Of a DNA stretch of 64,000 nucleotides, positions 42,780-51,221 are shown one piece after another. A model generated the notes under the pieces. The model was given only the letters and a program-made list of their open reading frames with translations. It had not been told where the DNA came from and ran no database searches. Numbering within the stretch: the first letter of the stretch is position 1; each line of letters begins with the position of its first letter. The stretch covers positions 372,001 to 436,000 of the forward strand of contig JASLQO010000013.1 of NCBI GenBank assembly GCA_030744435.1, read 5' to 3'. A program made the position numbers and the translations under genes. This stretch comes from JASLQO01 sp002327525 (lineage in GTDB: Bacteria; Pseudomonadota; Gammaproteobacteria; Pseudomonadales; Azotimanducaceae).

Positions 42780-43781
42780 ATGGCACTTGCCAAACGCATG
42801 GCCGTCACACTGCCGGCCGGACCCAGGCTCACAGATACCATCGCACGCCTGCAGTGGGCGGAGGACAACGGCTATCCGGACGCATGGTTCAGCGATGCCG
42901 GTGCTCCAGATTCGCTCACGCAAGTTGCAGCCATCGCACACCACACCAGGAATATCCGCATCGGCGTGGCCGTGACACCGGTGTATACGCGCACACCCAC
43001 GGTGCTGGCAGCCACCGCCAATGTGATCAACCAGCTACTGCCGGGTCGATTCATCATGGGTCTCGGTTCGTCCAGTGAGACCATCATGGGTGCGTGGAAC
43101 GGGATCGAGGTGGACAAGCCCGTCACGCGGGTGAAGGAAACCGCGATCATGGTGCGCTCGATGCTGAAAGGAGAGAAGTCGGACTTCGATGGTGTGACGC
43201 TCAAGAGTAAGGGTTATCGTCAGGCGCCGGCCGAGAATCCACCGCCTATCTATCTGGCGGCGCTCAGGCCGAAAATGATCGAAATGGCGGCCGAGTTCGG
43301 TGATGGCGTGATCTTCAATCTCTGGCCGTCGTCCGCGCTGCCGAAGATGATGGAGCACGTGAAGATTGGCGCCGAGCGGGCAGGGAAGAATTGGGAAGAC
43401 GTCGAGATAGTCAACCGTGCCATGGTGCTTTGCACCGACGACAAGGTCATGGGCCGCAATCTGTTTCGCGCCGCGTTCGCGCCCTACTATGCAACGCCGG
43501 TATATAACAAGTTTCTCGCCTGGTCTGGCCATGGGAACGCGGCCGATGTCATTACCGAAGGCTGGGCCGCCAAGGACCGGGACAAGACCACGGGTGCACT
43601 GTCTGATGAGCTGATTGACGAGATTGCCATCATCGGCAATGAGGAGGAGATCCGCCAGCGTATTCAACAGGACGCTGATGGTGGCGTGCATACGCACATC
43701 GTGGCGCCAATGGCGGCGGGCGTTGCCAACGTTCAGCGCACGTTCGGTGCCTTCACGGCAGACAAGTTTACGTTCAAATAG
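42780..43781 (+). CDS. LLM-class flavin-dependent oxidoreductase, F420-type
   Basis: A protein of 333 residues, ATG 42780 behind AGGGGGAAC. The barrel holds ARLQWAEDNGYPDAWFSDAG, NIRIGVAVTPVYTRTPTVLA, NQLLPGRFIMGLGSSSETIM and PPIYLAALRPKMIEMAAEFG. The end (GGVHTHIVAPMAAGVANVQR) follows the pattern of mycobacterial F420-dependent enzymes. The cofactor cannot be decided between F420 and FMN; most gammaproteobacteria make no F420, so this is worth checking. A hydratase gene begins 9 bases after its stop on the same strand, forming the start of a four-gene cluster to 47363. Confidence 0.87.
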   Translation: MALAKRMAVTLPAGPRLTDTIARLQWAEDNGYPDAWFSDAGAPDSLTQVAAIAHHTRNIRIGVAVTPVYTRTPTVLAATANVINQLLPGRFIMGLGSSSETIMGAWNGIEVDKPVTRVKETAIMVRSMLKGEKSDFDGVTLKSKGYRQAPAENPPPIYLAALRPKMIEMAAEFGDGVIFNLWPSSALPKMMEHVKIGAERAGKNWEDVEIVNRAMVLCTDDKVMGRNLFRAAFAPYYATPVYNKFLAWSGHGNAADVITEGWAAKDRDKTTGALSDELIDEIAIIGNEEEIRQRIQQDADGGVHTHIVAPMAAGVANVQRTFGAFTADKFTFK

Positions 43782-43790
43782 GAGGTGGCC

Positions 43791-44624
43791 GTGACGCAGT
43801 ATACCAAGATCGCCATCGACGATCCGCGTCCCGCAGTTCGTCGTATCACGCTCAATCGTCCCGAAAAGCGCAATCCGTTGTCCAATGAACTGCGGGGAGA
43901 GATGTTCCATGCACTGGAGACAGCCGATCAGGATGCCGAGGTGCGGGTCATGATCATCCGTGGAGCTGGCCCCTGTTTCTCGGCGGGGTACGACCTGCAG
44001 TCCAACGTTGCGCAAGGCCAGCCTTTCTACACGGCCGGTGGACTCGCCAACTGGCCGCGCCACGTGGTGGAGGGATTCTTCAAGATATGGGACCTCGCCA
44101 AGCCGGTGATCGCGCAGGTACACGGCTACTGTCTGGCAGGTGGCACGGAACTGGCAACCGCGTGCGACCTGGTCTATGTCGCACAAGATGCCAAAATCGG
44201 TTATCCGGTGGTGCGTTCCATCAGTCCGCCGGACAACCAGTTTTATCCCTGGATCGTGGGGCTGCGGCGTGCCATGGAGTTGATGCTGACCGGCGATCAC
44301 ATGTCTGGGATCGAAGCCGCCGAGAGTGGATTCGCCAACCGCGCGTTCCCCGTTGACCAGCTGGAGGACAGGGTTCTCGAAATCGCCGAACGGGTTGCGA
44401 TGACACCGACGGATCTCCAGCAGATGAACAAGCGCGCCGTGCACAGGCAGATGGATGCGATGGGCATTCGCGCGGGCATCCGTGCAGGTACCGAGATGCA
44501 GCAGCTTGCGACATTCACGCAATCCACACAGGCGCATCTGGCGGAGATACGCAAGGGTCTGACGCAGGCGCTCACCAAGCGCGACGAGGCGTTCGGTGAC
44601 TACAGAACCTCGAAAGAGGACTGA
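43791..44624 (+). CDS. Enoyl-CoA hydratase-like protein
   Basis: A protein of 277 residues. GTG 43791 is chosen because GGAGG at 43781-43785 lies five bases before it; the other in-frame GTG at 43785 sits inside that site. The fold is seen in AVRRITLNRPEKRNPLSNEL, RVMIIRGAGPCFSAGYDLQS, PVIAQVHGYCLAGGTELATA and CDLVYVAQDAKIGYPVV. The glycine pair of the oxyanion hole is in CLAGGTEL. In place of the second catalytic Glu of hydratases there is a Pro/Val-rich loop, so hydratase activity is not certain. Its cluster with oxidoreductases suggests a degradation step. Confidence 0.86.
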   Translation: MTQYTKIAIDDPRPAVRRITLNRPEKRNPLSNELRGEMFHALETADQDAEVRVMIIRGAGPCFSAGYDLQSNVAQGQPFYTAGGLANWPRHVVEGFFKIWDLAKPVIAQVHGYCLAGGTELATACDLVYVAQDAKIGYPVVRSISPPDNQFYPWIVGLRRAMELMLTGDHMSGIEAAESGFANRAFPVDQLEDRVLEIAERVAMTPTDLQQMNKRAVHRQMDAMGIRAGIRAGTEMQQLATFTQSTQAHLAEIRKGLTQALTKRDEAFGDYRTSKED

Positions 44625-44632
44625 TTCTTTCG

Positions 44633-45328
44633 ATGATGAAGACGTTGTACATCATCCGTCACGGCCAGACGGAGTGGAACGTGCAGGCTCGCATGCAAGG
44701 TAGGCTCGACTCGGCACTCACCTGCATGGGTCAGCAGCAAGCGGGCGCGCATGGTGCCGCCATCGGTGCCTTGGGCGGAGTGGACGTGCTGTATGTTTCC
44801 CCGCTCGGCCGCACGCGCGAGACGGCCGACATCCTCAACTCACACCTCGATGCGCAGATGCGTTTCGAGGAGGCGCTCATGGAGCGTGACTGTGGCGCCT
44901 GGTCGGGTCTGACGGTAAGCGAGGTGGCCGACCGCTGGCCGGTCGAGTGGCGTGCGCGCTCACATGACCCGTTCAACCACCGACCGCCGGAAGGCGAGAA
45001 TCTCGGCGACATGCTGACGCGCGTGGAAGCATTTCTTCGGATGTTGCAGTTGAGTGGCGAATCCACCGTTGGCCTGGTAACGCATGGGATCATGTCGCGT
45101 TGCGTTTTGACACATTATCTAGGGCTCAGCGCCGAGGAAGCCATGGGGGTGAAGCATCCCAACGGCATTTTCTACCGCCTGCAGTTTGTAGAGTCAGAGG
45201 TTCGCCCAAGTTATTTCATAAATGGCGATGGCCCGCGAGCGGGTTTGCTTCGCGAAGATATGGGTGGAACAATCCTGCGTCCGATAGAAAAGTCTCCGAT
45301 AGGGGAGCCACAAGGGGGGATGGGATGA
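44633..45328 (+). CDS. Histidine phosphatase family protein
   Basis: A protein of 231 residues (ATG 44633 or 44636). It begins with LYIIRHGQTEWNVQARMQGR, the RHG motif with the phosphorylated His of the phosphoglycerate-mutase/acid-phosphatase superfamily. SPLGRTRETADILNSHLDAQ is the phosphate pocket; EALMERDCGAWSGLTVSEV carries the catalytic acid, and GLVTHGIMSRCVLTHYLGLS the second His. A small-molecule phosphatase, such as an alpha-ribazole phosphatase or an acyl-phosphate hydrolase, is possible. It overlaps the next gene by 4 bases (ATGA at 45325-45328). Confidence 0.88.
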   Translation: MMKTLYIIRHGQTEWNVQARMQGRLDSALTCMGQQQAGAHGAAIGALGGVDVLYVSPLGRTRETADILNSHLDAQMRFEEALMERDCGAWSGLTVSEVADRWPVEWRARSHDPFNHRPPEGENLGDMLTRVEAFLRMLQLSGESTVGLVTHGIMSRCVLTHYLGLSAEEAMGVKHPNGIFYRLQFVESEVRPSYFINGDGPRAGLLREDMGGTILRPIEKSPIGEPQGGMG

Positions 45329-46332
45329 AGGTAGATGGTGGCGTAGGCTGGGAACTGGACAAGGTGGGCGATCAGGCCCGGCGGTTGGAGGAGTTGGGTT
45401 ATTCGGGAATCCTCTCGGCGGAAACGTCGCACGACCCGTTCTTCCCTTTGCTGGTGGCGGCGCAGAACACGCAAAGCGTAGATCTGATGACGTCGATAGC
45501 CGTGGCGTTTGGACGCTCGCCCATGACACTTGCCAATATTGGCCACGATCTCAATGCCGCATCGAAAGGGCGCTTCATTCTCGGACTCGGTTCGCAGATC
45601 CGTGCGCATATCACCAAACGCTTCAGCATGCCGTGGTCGAGTCCGGCCGCGCGCATGCGCGAGTTCATTCTGGCCATGCGTGCGATCTGGGCCACCTGGC
45701 ACGAAGGTGAGCCGCTCGAGTTCACCGGCAAGTTTTACACTCATACGCTGATGACGCCGTTCTTCACTCCGACAGACAACGAGTTCGGTGCGCCGCGAGT
45801 CGCTCTTGCCGCGGTTGGCCCGAAAATGACAGAGGTGGCCGGGGAGGTGGCAGACAGTATCATCGTCCATGCGTTCACCACCGAAACCTACCTTAGGGAA
45901 ACCACGCTGCCCGCGCTCGAGCGCGGATTTGCCAAAGGCGGTAAGACGCGCGCGGATTTTGAAATCGCCTATCCTGTATTCGTCGTGACCGCGGATACCG
46001 AAGAAGGACTCGAGCAGTCGAAGGTGCAGACGAAACAGCAGATCGCATTCTACGGATCCACACCTGCGTACAAACCGGTGCTTGAGAGCATCGGAGCGGG
46101 TGAGTTACAGGGTGAGTTGAACGCGATGTCCAAACAGGGACGCTGGGTGGAAATGGGTGGCCTGATAGATGAGAGTATGGTGAACGCGTTCGCCGTTGTC
46201 GGCGAGCCGGATACCATCGCTGCGCAGATCAAATCCCGCTACGGCGACATCGTCGATCGTACGTCGGCCGCCTACGGTAATATCCCGGCTGGGAAGCAGC
46301 AGCAGATCGTCCGAGAACTCAAGGCCAGCTAG
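45325..46332 (+). CDS. LLM-class oxidoreductase, TIGR03617-like (tandem copy 1)
   Basis: A protein of 335 residues. ATG 45325, in a 4-base overlap with the upstream stop and with GGGGGGA before it, is the start. It shares most landmarks with the next gene: KVDGGVGWELDKVGDQARRL, RSPMTLANIGHDLNAASKGR, FILGLGSQIRAHITKRFSMP and ELQGELNAMSKQGRWVEMGG. The repeated block of 10 residues HDLNAASKGR is near identical in both. Position-specific differences (YSGILSAETSHDPFF against YDGVNTAEMNHDPFY) suggest different substrates. Its likely cofactor is F420 or FMN. Confidence 0.88.
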   Translation: MKVDGGVGWELDKVGDQARRLEELGYSGILSAETSHDPFFPLLVAAQNTQSVDLMTSIAVAFGRSPMTLANIGHDLNAASKGRFILGLGSQIRAHITKRFSMPWSSPAARMREFILAMRAIWATWHEGEPLEFTGKFYTHTLMTPFFTPTDNEFGAPRVALAAVGPKMTEVAGEVADSIIVHAFTTETYLRETTLPALERGFAKGGKTRADFEIAYPVFVVTADTEEGLEQSKVQTKQQIAFYGSTPAYKPVLESIGAGELQGELNAMSKQGRWVEMGGLIDESMVNAFAVVGEPDTIAAQIKSRYGDIVDRTSAAYGNIPAGKQQQIVRELKAS

Positions 46333-46355
46333 AGCCAACCGGAGATGAACACGAC

Positions 46356-47363
46356 ATGAAAGTAGATGCGGGCTTAGGCCATGACCTGAAAAAAATACCG
46401 GACGCGATACGCAAGCTCGAGGCAGCTGGCTACGACGGCGTCAATACGGCCGAAATGAACCATGACCCGTTTTACCCCCTGGTACTGGCAGCGGAGCATT
46501 CGAAGCGTATCGAGTTGCGCACGTCCATTGCGGTGGCGTTTGCGCGCAGCCCCATGAATCTCGCCAACCTCGGGCACGATCTGAATGCCTATTCGGGTGG
46601 GCGCTTCACACTGGGTCTCGGTTCGCAGATCCGTCCGCACATCACCAAGCGCTTCAGCATGCAATGGGGCGCGCCCGCTGCACAGATGCGCGAACTGGTT
46701 CTGGCGATGCGCGCGATCTGGGCTAACTGGTATGAGAAGAAACCGCTGCAGTACGTCGGCAAGTACTACACGCACACCCTGATGACACCGGCGTTCACCC
46801 CGGAGAACACCGAACAGGGGGCACCCAGAGTGGTTCTCGCAGCGGTAGGCCCGGGCATGACGGAAGTGGCCGGTGAGGTGGCCGATGGAATGATCATTCA
46901 TCCGTTCAGCAATCTGCCCTACATCGAGTCGGTGACCGTGCCCGCAATCGAGAAGGGACTGGCCATGGCCGGACGTAGCCGTGACGATTTCGAGTTGTCG
47001 TATTCGTGTTTCGTGGTCACGGGGCGTGACGAGGCAGAGTTCGAGGCGAGCCTCAAGGCCACCAGGGAACGCATCGCGTTCTATGGTTCCACCCCGGCGT
47101 ACACGGGTGTACTGGAGGCTATCGGTGTCGGAGAGCTGCAGGGCGAACTCAATGCCATGTCCAAACAGGGACGCTGGCAGGAGATGGGTACGCTCATCAC
47201 TGATGACATCGTTCGCGAATTTGGCGTCGTGGGCTCACCGGACGAGATTGCGCCGCAGATGCTGGAGCGATATGGCAGCTTCGTGGACCGGACGTCCGCG
47301 TCGTTCCCGGTGGGAGATGACGAACAGCGCCAACAAATCATCAGCGCGCTGCGCCAGGGCTGA
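46356..47363 (+). CDS. LLM-class oxidoreductase, TIGR03617-like (tandem copy 2)
   Basis: A protein of 335 residues, the same length as the upstream copy, starting at ATG 46356 after GGAG. Landmarks are KVDAGLGHDLKKIPDAIRKL, RSPMNLANLGHDLNAYSGGR, FTLGLGSQIRPHITKRFSMQ and ELQGELNAMSKQGRWQEMGT. The two differ throughout rather than in blocks, which points to an old duplication. A hairpin that could end transcription follows 12 bases downstream. The TIGR03617 family is known mainly from actinobacteria; its presence in a gammaproteobacterium is common but its role unknown. Confidence 0.88.
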   Translation: MKVDAGLGHDLKKIPDAIRKLEAAGYDGVNTAEMNHDPFYPLVLAAEHSKRIELRTSIAVAFARSPMNLANLGHDLNAYSGGRFTLGLGSQIRPHITKRFSMQWGAPAAQMRELVLAMRAIWANWYEKKPLQYVGKYYTHTLMTPAFTPENTEQGAPRVVLAAVGPGMTEVAGEVADGMIIHPFSNLPYIESVTVPAIEKGLAMAGRSRDDFELSYSCFVVTGRDEAEFEASLKATRERIAFYGSTPAYTGVLEAIGVGELQGELNAMSKQGRWQEMGTLITDDIVREFGVVGSPDEIAPQMLERYGSFVDRTSASFPVGDDEQRQQIISALRQG

Positions 47364-47374
47364 GACTCGGAGAA

Positions 47375-47394
47375 CGGGGTGGGCTACCACCCCG
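47375..47394 (+). terminator. GC-rich hairpin, possible terminator
   Basis: CGGGGTGG at 47375-47382 pairs perfectly with CCACCCCG at 47387-47394 across a four-base loop. It lies 12 bases after the tandem LLM genes. No T tract follows directly; the nearest T-rich stretch is about 45 bases on. It may act as a transcript-stabilising or terminating structure. Confidence 0.5.
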
Positions 47395-47685
47395 CATTCC
47401 CTGCTCAACGGTTGTTTACGATCGTGTTTCTTAGATTTTTTTGTAAGATACTTGCCTGGTGACAGGCTGGCGAAAACCGCGTTCCTGATCACAGTTCATG
47501 TGTGGACGGTTTCGCAGGTTAGTGCCCACTAACTAATAAGTTGTTTACATCGTAGTCATATCTGCCGCACATCTGCCGCGTACCATTTACTGCTGTACCA
47601 TCCGGTTTCAGACGTTAGAATGCGGGCGCGCCGGGACCGGCGAATGGATGTTTGGTAACCAGCGGTTGTAACGACACTGGCTGCG
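47395..47685. other. Non-coding gap with a repeated 9-mer
   Basis: About 290 bases before the transglycosylase gene. GTTGTTTAC occurs twice, at 47411-47419 and 47540-47548, followed each time by ATCGT (with one extra base in the first copy). The region is more AT-rich than its neighbours and may hold promoter or operator elements. I see no gene or structured RNA. Confidence 0.45.
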
Positions 47686-48369
47686 ATGGCAGGATTCTCG
47701 GAGAAATATCGGAAGTCGAAGATGCGTAGTGCACGCCCGAAATTCGAAGCACCCGCAATTGAGCTCTGGAGGCGAATACCCGCTGTGGTTCGCCGCCTCA
47801 TGGCGGTTCAGCTCGGCGCCCTTCTCGCCTTCGCTTTCGTTGGCGTTTCAATGGGTCCGGAGCTCACGGGCAAGGGCTTGCAGAACATTAGTTTCGCCAA
47901 ACCCGCCCTCGCAAGCGGCCCGCGGTGGGAAGAAAGAGTAGCCGACTTCGGCAATCGTATGACACGTGCGTGGGGTGTGAGGCCAGAGACTGCGCACGAG
48001 TTCTCGGCCTGGATTCTCGAGGCGTCGACGCGTCAGAAACTGGAACCCGAGCTCATTGCGAGCCTCATTCTGACGGAGAGCCATTTCCGAAAGAACGTGC
48101 GCTCCTACTATGGTGCGGTGGGTCCCGCACAGGTGCGTCCGGAGTACTGGTCGGATTTTTGTGGTGTGGCGGATCTCACCGACCCTGAGCAGAACGTCTA
48201 TTGCGGCGCACAGATTCTCGCCTACTACCGAGAGCGGTGCGGCGCCGAGCGTTGTGCGCTCAGCGCCTACAACACCGGACTCAAAGGCATGCGTGGCGTG
48301 CATCGTCAGGCAGGTCTGCGCTACGTGAGTAAGGTGGGCGATCAGCTCGCCAAATTCGCACTCCTGTAA
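47686..48369 (+). CDS. Lytic transglycosylase, SLT domain
   Basis: A protein of 227 residues (ATG 47686; ATG 47722 is an alternative). A hydrophobic helix (LMAVQLGALLAFAFVGVSMG, about 38-57) leads to a soluble SLT domain. Its catalytic glutamate is likely in LIASLILTESHFRKNVRSYY and the domain continues YGAVGPAQVRPEYWSDF, YCGAQILAYYRERC and CALSAYNTGL. These are the ES, GLMQ-like and AYN motifs of goose-type lysozyme folds, with GPAQV in place of GLMQ. It cleaves murein glycan strands in the periplasm. Anchoring by the N-terminal helix is inferred. Confidence 0.87.
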   Translation: MAGFSEKYRKSKMRSARPKFEAPAIELWRRIPAVVRRLMAVQLGALLAFAFVGVSMGPELTGKGLQNISFAKPALASGPRWEERVADFGNRMTRAWGVRPETAHEFSAWILEASTRQKLEPELIASLILTESHFRKNVRSYYGAVGPAQVRPEYWSDFCGVADLTDPEQNVYCGAQILAYYRERCGAERCALSAYNTGLKGMRGVHRQAGLRYVSKVGDQLAKFALL

Positions 48370-48478
48370 ACTCCTTCGAATAGCAGTTCCCGATTTCCTG
48401 CGCCTTTACGTGTCGAGTAGCGGCTTACCCCCGAGCGATGCGCTACACTGGGTGTTCAGATCCCACGCGGAGAGATTC

Positions 48479-48865
48479 GTGACACAACTAACTGCGACAG
48501 GGCGCTGGATCCTGTTGATCTCGATGCTCGCAGTAATGTGCAGCGGCAACGTAACTGCACAGAAACAAGAGTTGCCTGCGTGGCTGCAGCCGGATGTACT
48601 GAAAGCCTCTGTGGAGATAGGCATGAGCGAAGAGCAGCTGCAGCAGTTTCGGGCCGTCGTGAGTCGCTTTCTCGACGGGCGGATGAAGGCCATCAACAAA
48701 CTGATGCGAGGCCACAACGTCACCAACATGGATCGCAAGCTGAAGAGCAAGACCAACTCGCTCAAGAAGAAAATGGACAAGGAGATGGCGGAATTTCTCA
48801 CAGAGGAGCAGTTGCCGAAATACGGGGTCTACCGCGACCTACTGGTCTCCAAGTTCCGCATCTAG
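48479..48865 (+). CDS. Small exported protein of unknown function
   Basis: A protein of 128 residues. GTG 48479 is chosen because GGAGAG lies just upstream and a signal peptide follows (WILLISMLAVMCSGNVTAQ); the open frame before it lacks such features. The mature part is charged and helical (EIGMSEEQLQQFRAVVSRFL, then KLKSKTNSLKKKMDKEMAEF, then LTEEQLPKYGVYRDLLVSKF). The EEQLPKY motif is reminiscent of Spy/CpxP-like periplasmic proteins, but the LTxxQ pairs are not clear. Function unknown. Confidence 0.75.
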   Translation: MTQLTATGRWILLISMLAVMCSGNVTAQKQELPAWLQPDVLKASVEIGMSEEQLQQFRAVVSRFLDGRMKAINKLMRGHNVTNMDRKLKSKTNSLKKKMDKEMAEFLTEEQLPKYGVYRDLLVSKFRI

Positions 48866-48910
48866 AAGAGATTCCATCAGAGGCTTCATTCGCTGCTGGG
48901 AGGAAGGCAC

Positions 48911-49783
48911 ATGACTGATTTTGGCGTTCTGATGTTTCCAACAGACTACGCGGTTCAGCCCGTGGAATTGGCCCGCGCCGCAGAGGCGAGGGGCTTCGAG
49001 TCGCTGTTCTTTCCAGAACACACGCACATTCCGGCGAGCCGTAAGTCACCGTGGCCCGGTGGGCCGGAGTTGCCGCAGGAGTATTGGCACAGCCACGACC
49101 CGTACGTGGCGCTGGGTGCAGCGGCGGCGGTAACGGAGACGTTGAGACTCGGTACCGGCATCACACTGGTGACGGAACGCGACCCCATAGTCATGGCCAA
49201 GCAGGTGGCTTCGCTCGACCATATCTCGGGCGGACGCGTACTGCTTGGAGTGGGTGCGGGGTGGAATGCCGAAGAGATGGAAAATCACGGCACCGTGTTT
49301 GCCGATCGCTGGAAGATACTGCGTGAGCGTATTCTCGCTATGCGCGAGATATGGCGAGAGGAGGAAGCGGAGTTTCACGGCCAGTTCGTGAACTTTGATG
49401 CGGTGTGGAGTTATCCCAAACCGGCTCAGGACGGGGGACCGAAAGTACTCATGGGGGCTTCCAGCAGGTACACGTGGAAGCGCGTCGCCGAATACTGTGA
49501 TGGCTGGTTTCCGATACATCAGGACGCCAACCGTGCTTCGGCATCGGGGGCGCTGGACTATGTGGCGAGTATTGCCGCCGTACGCAGGGCCTGGGCGGAG
49601 GCAGGACGCGATGGCGAGCCGGACTTCAGCATATTCGGCGTCGGGCCGGACGCGCAACGCGTGGCCGAACTGATAGACATGGGCTTCAATCGCATCATCT
49701 TTGCGCTACCTTCGGCGGATGCGGATACGGTGATGCCGTTGATGGATCGGTACGCCGAGATCGGACACGGCGTCAACAGCTAG
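48911..49783 (+). CDS. LLM-class F420-dependent oxidoreductase, TIGR03619-like
   Basis: A protein of 290 residues beginning at ATG 48911 with GGAGG upstream. Landmarks are YAVQPVELARAAEARGFESL, FFPEHTHIPASRKSPWPGGP, TLRLGTGITLVTERDPIVMA and HISGGRVLLGVGAGWNAEEM. The PEHTHIP motif is the mark of the TIGR03619 F420 family. The rest (KVLMGASSRYTWKRVAEYCD, GWFPIHQDANRAS) is a full barrel. It is the last of five LLM-type enzymes encoded intact in the window. The small exported protein upstream appears unrelated. Confidence 0.9.
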   Translation: MTDFGVLMFPTDYAVQPVELARAAEARGFESLFFPEHTHIPASRKSPWPGGPELPQEYWHSHDPYVALGAAAAVTETLRLGTGITLVTERDPIVMAKQVASLDHISGGRVLLGVGAGWNAEEMENHGTVFADRWKILRERILAMREIWREEEAEFHGQFVNFDAVWSYPKPAQDGGPKVLMGASSRYTWKRVAEYCDGWFPIHQDANRASASGALDYVASIAAVRRAWAEAGRDGEPDFSIFGVGPDAQRVAELIDMGFNRIIFALPSADADTVMPLMDRYAEIGHGVNS

Positions 49784-49841
49784 GAAAGAGACAATCTCCT
49801 GCACCGTACGGTCGCTGGCTGGTACGCCAGCCGCGGCACCG

Positions 49842-51215
49842 TTGGGCTACTACAGCTGGACCTTCGGTCAGGCGGCCCGGGATCCCTACTACATCATGGT
49901 AGTGATCTACATCTTCTTTCCGTATTTCTCCAACACGGTGGTGGGCGACCCGGTGCAGGGGCAAACACTGATCGGTTATCTCAATGCCGCCGGTGGTTTC
50001 ATCCTTGCGCTGACGGCGCCCTTTCTCCGCGCCATTGCCGACAAGAACGGCCGCCGCAAACCCTGGGTGGCGGCGACCGTGATGATAATGTCCCTTGGTG
50101 CTTCATGCCTGTGGCTGATCTTACCGGGCGGTGAAGGCCTCGGCGTATGGCCGGCTCTGGCACTGTTGCTGGTGATCAGTGTCGCATTCGCCACCTCGGA
50201 AGTGTTCCACAACGCGATGCTGCCGAGCGTCGCGCCGCTCGATAAGGTGGGAACCATCTCGGGTATCGCCTTTGCAGCCGGCAATGTCGGCGGTCTGCTG
50301 CTGATGTTGTTCGTGTTGTTCGCCTTTTCGATGCCGGGCACCGTCGAGTGGTCGTTTCTACCCGGGGAGCCGCTGTTCGGAATCGATCAGGATGTACACG
50401 AGCACGATCGAATTGTGGGGCCCATCGCGGGTGTGTGGATGTTTCTGTTCACGCTGCCGGTGCTAATGTTCACACCGGATGGCACGGCTTCGGGCACTCC
50501 CATCGTCGCCGCTGCCCGGCAGGGAGTTCGCGATGTGCTGGACACGCTGCGTCAACTGCCGCACTACGCCAACATTGCCATCTACCTGCTCTCGAGGATG
50601 TTCTTCATCGACGGCATGGTCGGCGTGATGACCTTTGGCGGGGTGTATGCATCCGGCACCTTCAATTGGGATACCACGACACTGCTCATTTTTGGGCTGT
50701 GTACAAGCGGATCCGCCATGTTCGGTGCCTGGATAGGCGGGCTCATCGACGACCGGTTTGGCTCCATAACGACCTTGAAGATCGCTATTGGCGTAAGTTC
50801 ACTGGTGCTGATCACACTGGTCTCCATCCAGCCGGACAGCGTGCTTTTCGTGGTGCCGGTGGGTTCCCACAGCGTATGGAGCTTTCCCTACTTCACCACC
50901 GCTGCGGAGATAGTCTATTTCGGTACTAATCAAGTGTTTGCCATGTTCTTCGTAACGGGACTGTCTTCGTCGCGTACGCTGATGGCGCGTATCGCCCCGC
51001 CGGAGATGGCGACGCAGTTTTTCGGCCTGTTCGCGCTCTCGGGTACCGTGACCGCATTCCTGGCTCCGCTTATGGTGGCCACTGCCACGGGCTGGTTTCA
51101 GTCACAGCGAATCGGATTTGCATCGCTTGCCGTACTCATGGTGCTCGGTGCGGCGTTGCTGTTCATGGTGCGTGAGGAACCGGCAACCGTAGCGTCCATT
51201 CAACCGGCCTCCTGA
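49842..51215 (+). CDS. MFS transporter, UMF1-like (start uncertain)
   Basis: A protein of about 457 residues or more with 12 helices. Helix 1 begins GYYSWTFGQAARDPYYIMVV, a pattern seen in UMF1/BtlA-type MFS proteins. FLRAIADKNGRRKPWVAAT is motif A, and GTNQVFAMFFVTGLSSSRTL, MARIAPPEMATQFFGLFALS are typical of this group. TTG 49842 is the first ordinary start in frame, but it has no ribosome site and removes the short polar lead that related carriers have. ATC 49794 lies four bases after AGGAAAGAG. The true start may be a rare codon. Substrate unknown. Confidence 0.82.
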   Translation: MGYYSWTFGQAARDPYYIMVVIYIFFPYFSNTVVGDPVQGQTLIGYLNAAGGFILALTAPFLRAIADKNGRRKPWVAATVMIMSLGASCLWLILPGGEGLGVWPALALLLVISVAFATSEVFHNAMLPSVAPLDKVGTISGIAFAAGNVGGLLLMLFVLFAFSMPGTVEWSFLPGEPLFGIDQDVHEHDRIVGPIAGVWMFLFTLPVLMFTPDGTASGTPIVAAARQGVRDVLDTLRQLPHYANIAIYLLSRMFFIDGMVGVMTFGGVYASGTFNWDTTTLLIFGLCTSGSAMFGAWIGGLIDDRFGSITTLKIAIGVSSLVLITLVSIQPDSVLFVVPVGSHSVWSFPYFTTAAEIVYFGTNQVFAMFFVTGLSSSRTLMARIAPPEMATQFFGLFALSGTVTAFLAPLMVATATGWFQSQRIGFASLAVLMVLGAALLFMVREEPATVASIQPAS

Positions 51216-51221
51216 GAGCCG

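Noticed and set aside
43785..43790. GTG 43785 as the start of the hydratase gene
   Set aside because: It lies inside the GGAGG ribosome site; GTG 43791 has correct spacing.
45325..47363. Tandem LLM genes as a recent duplication or assembly repeat
   Set aside because: They differ along their whole length, so it is an old duplication.
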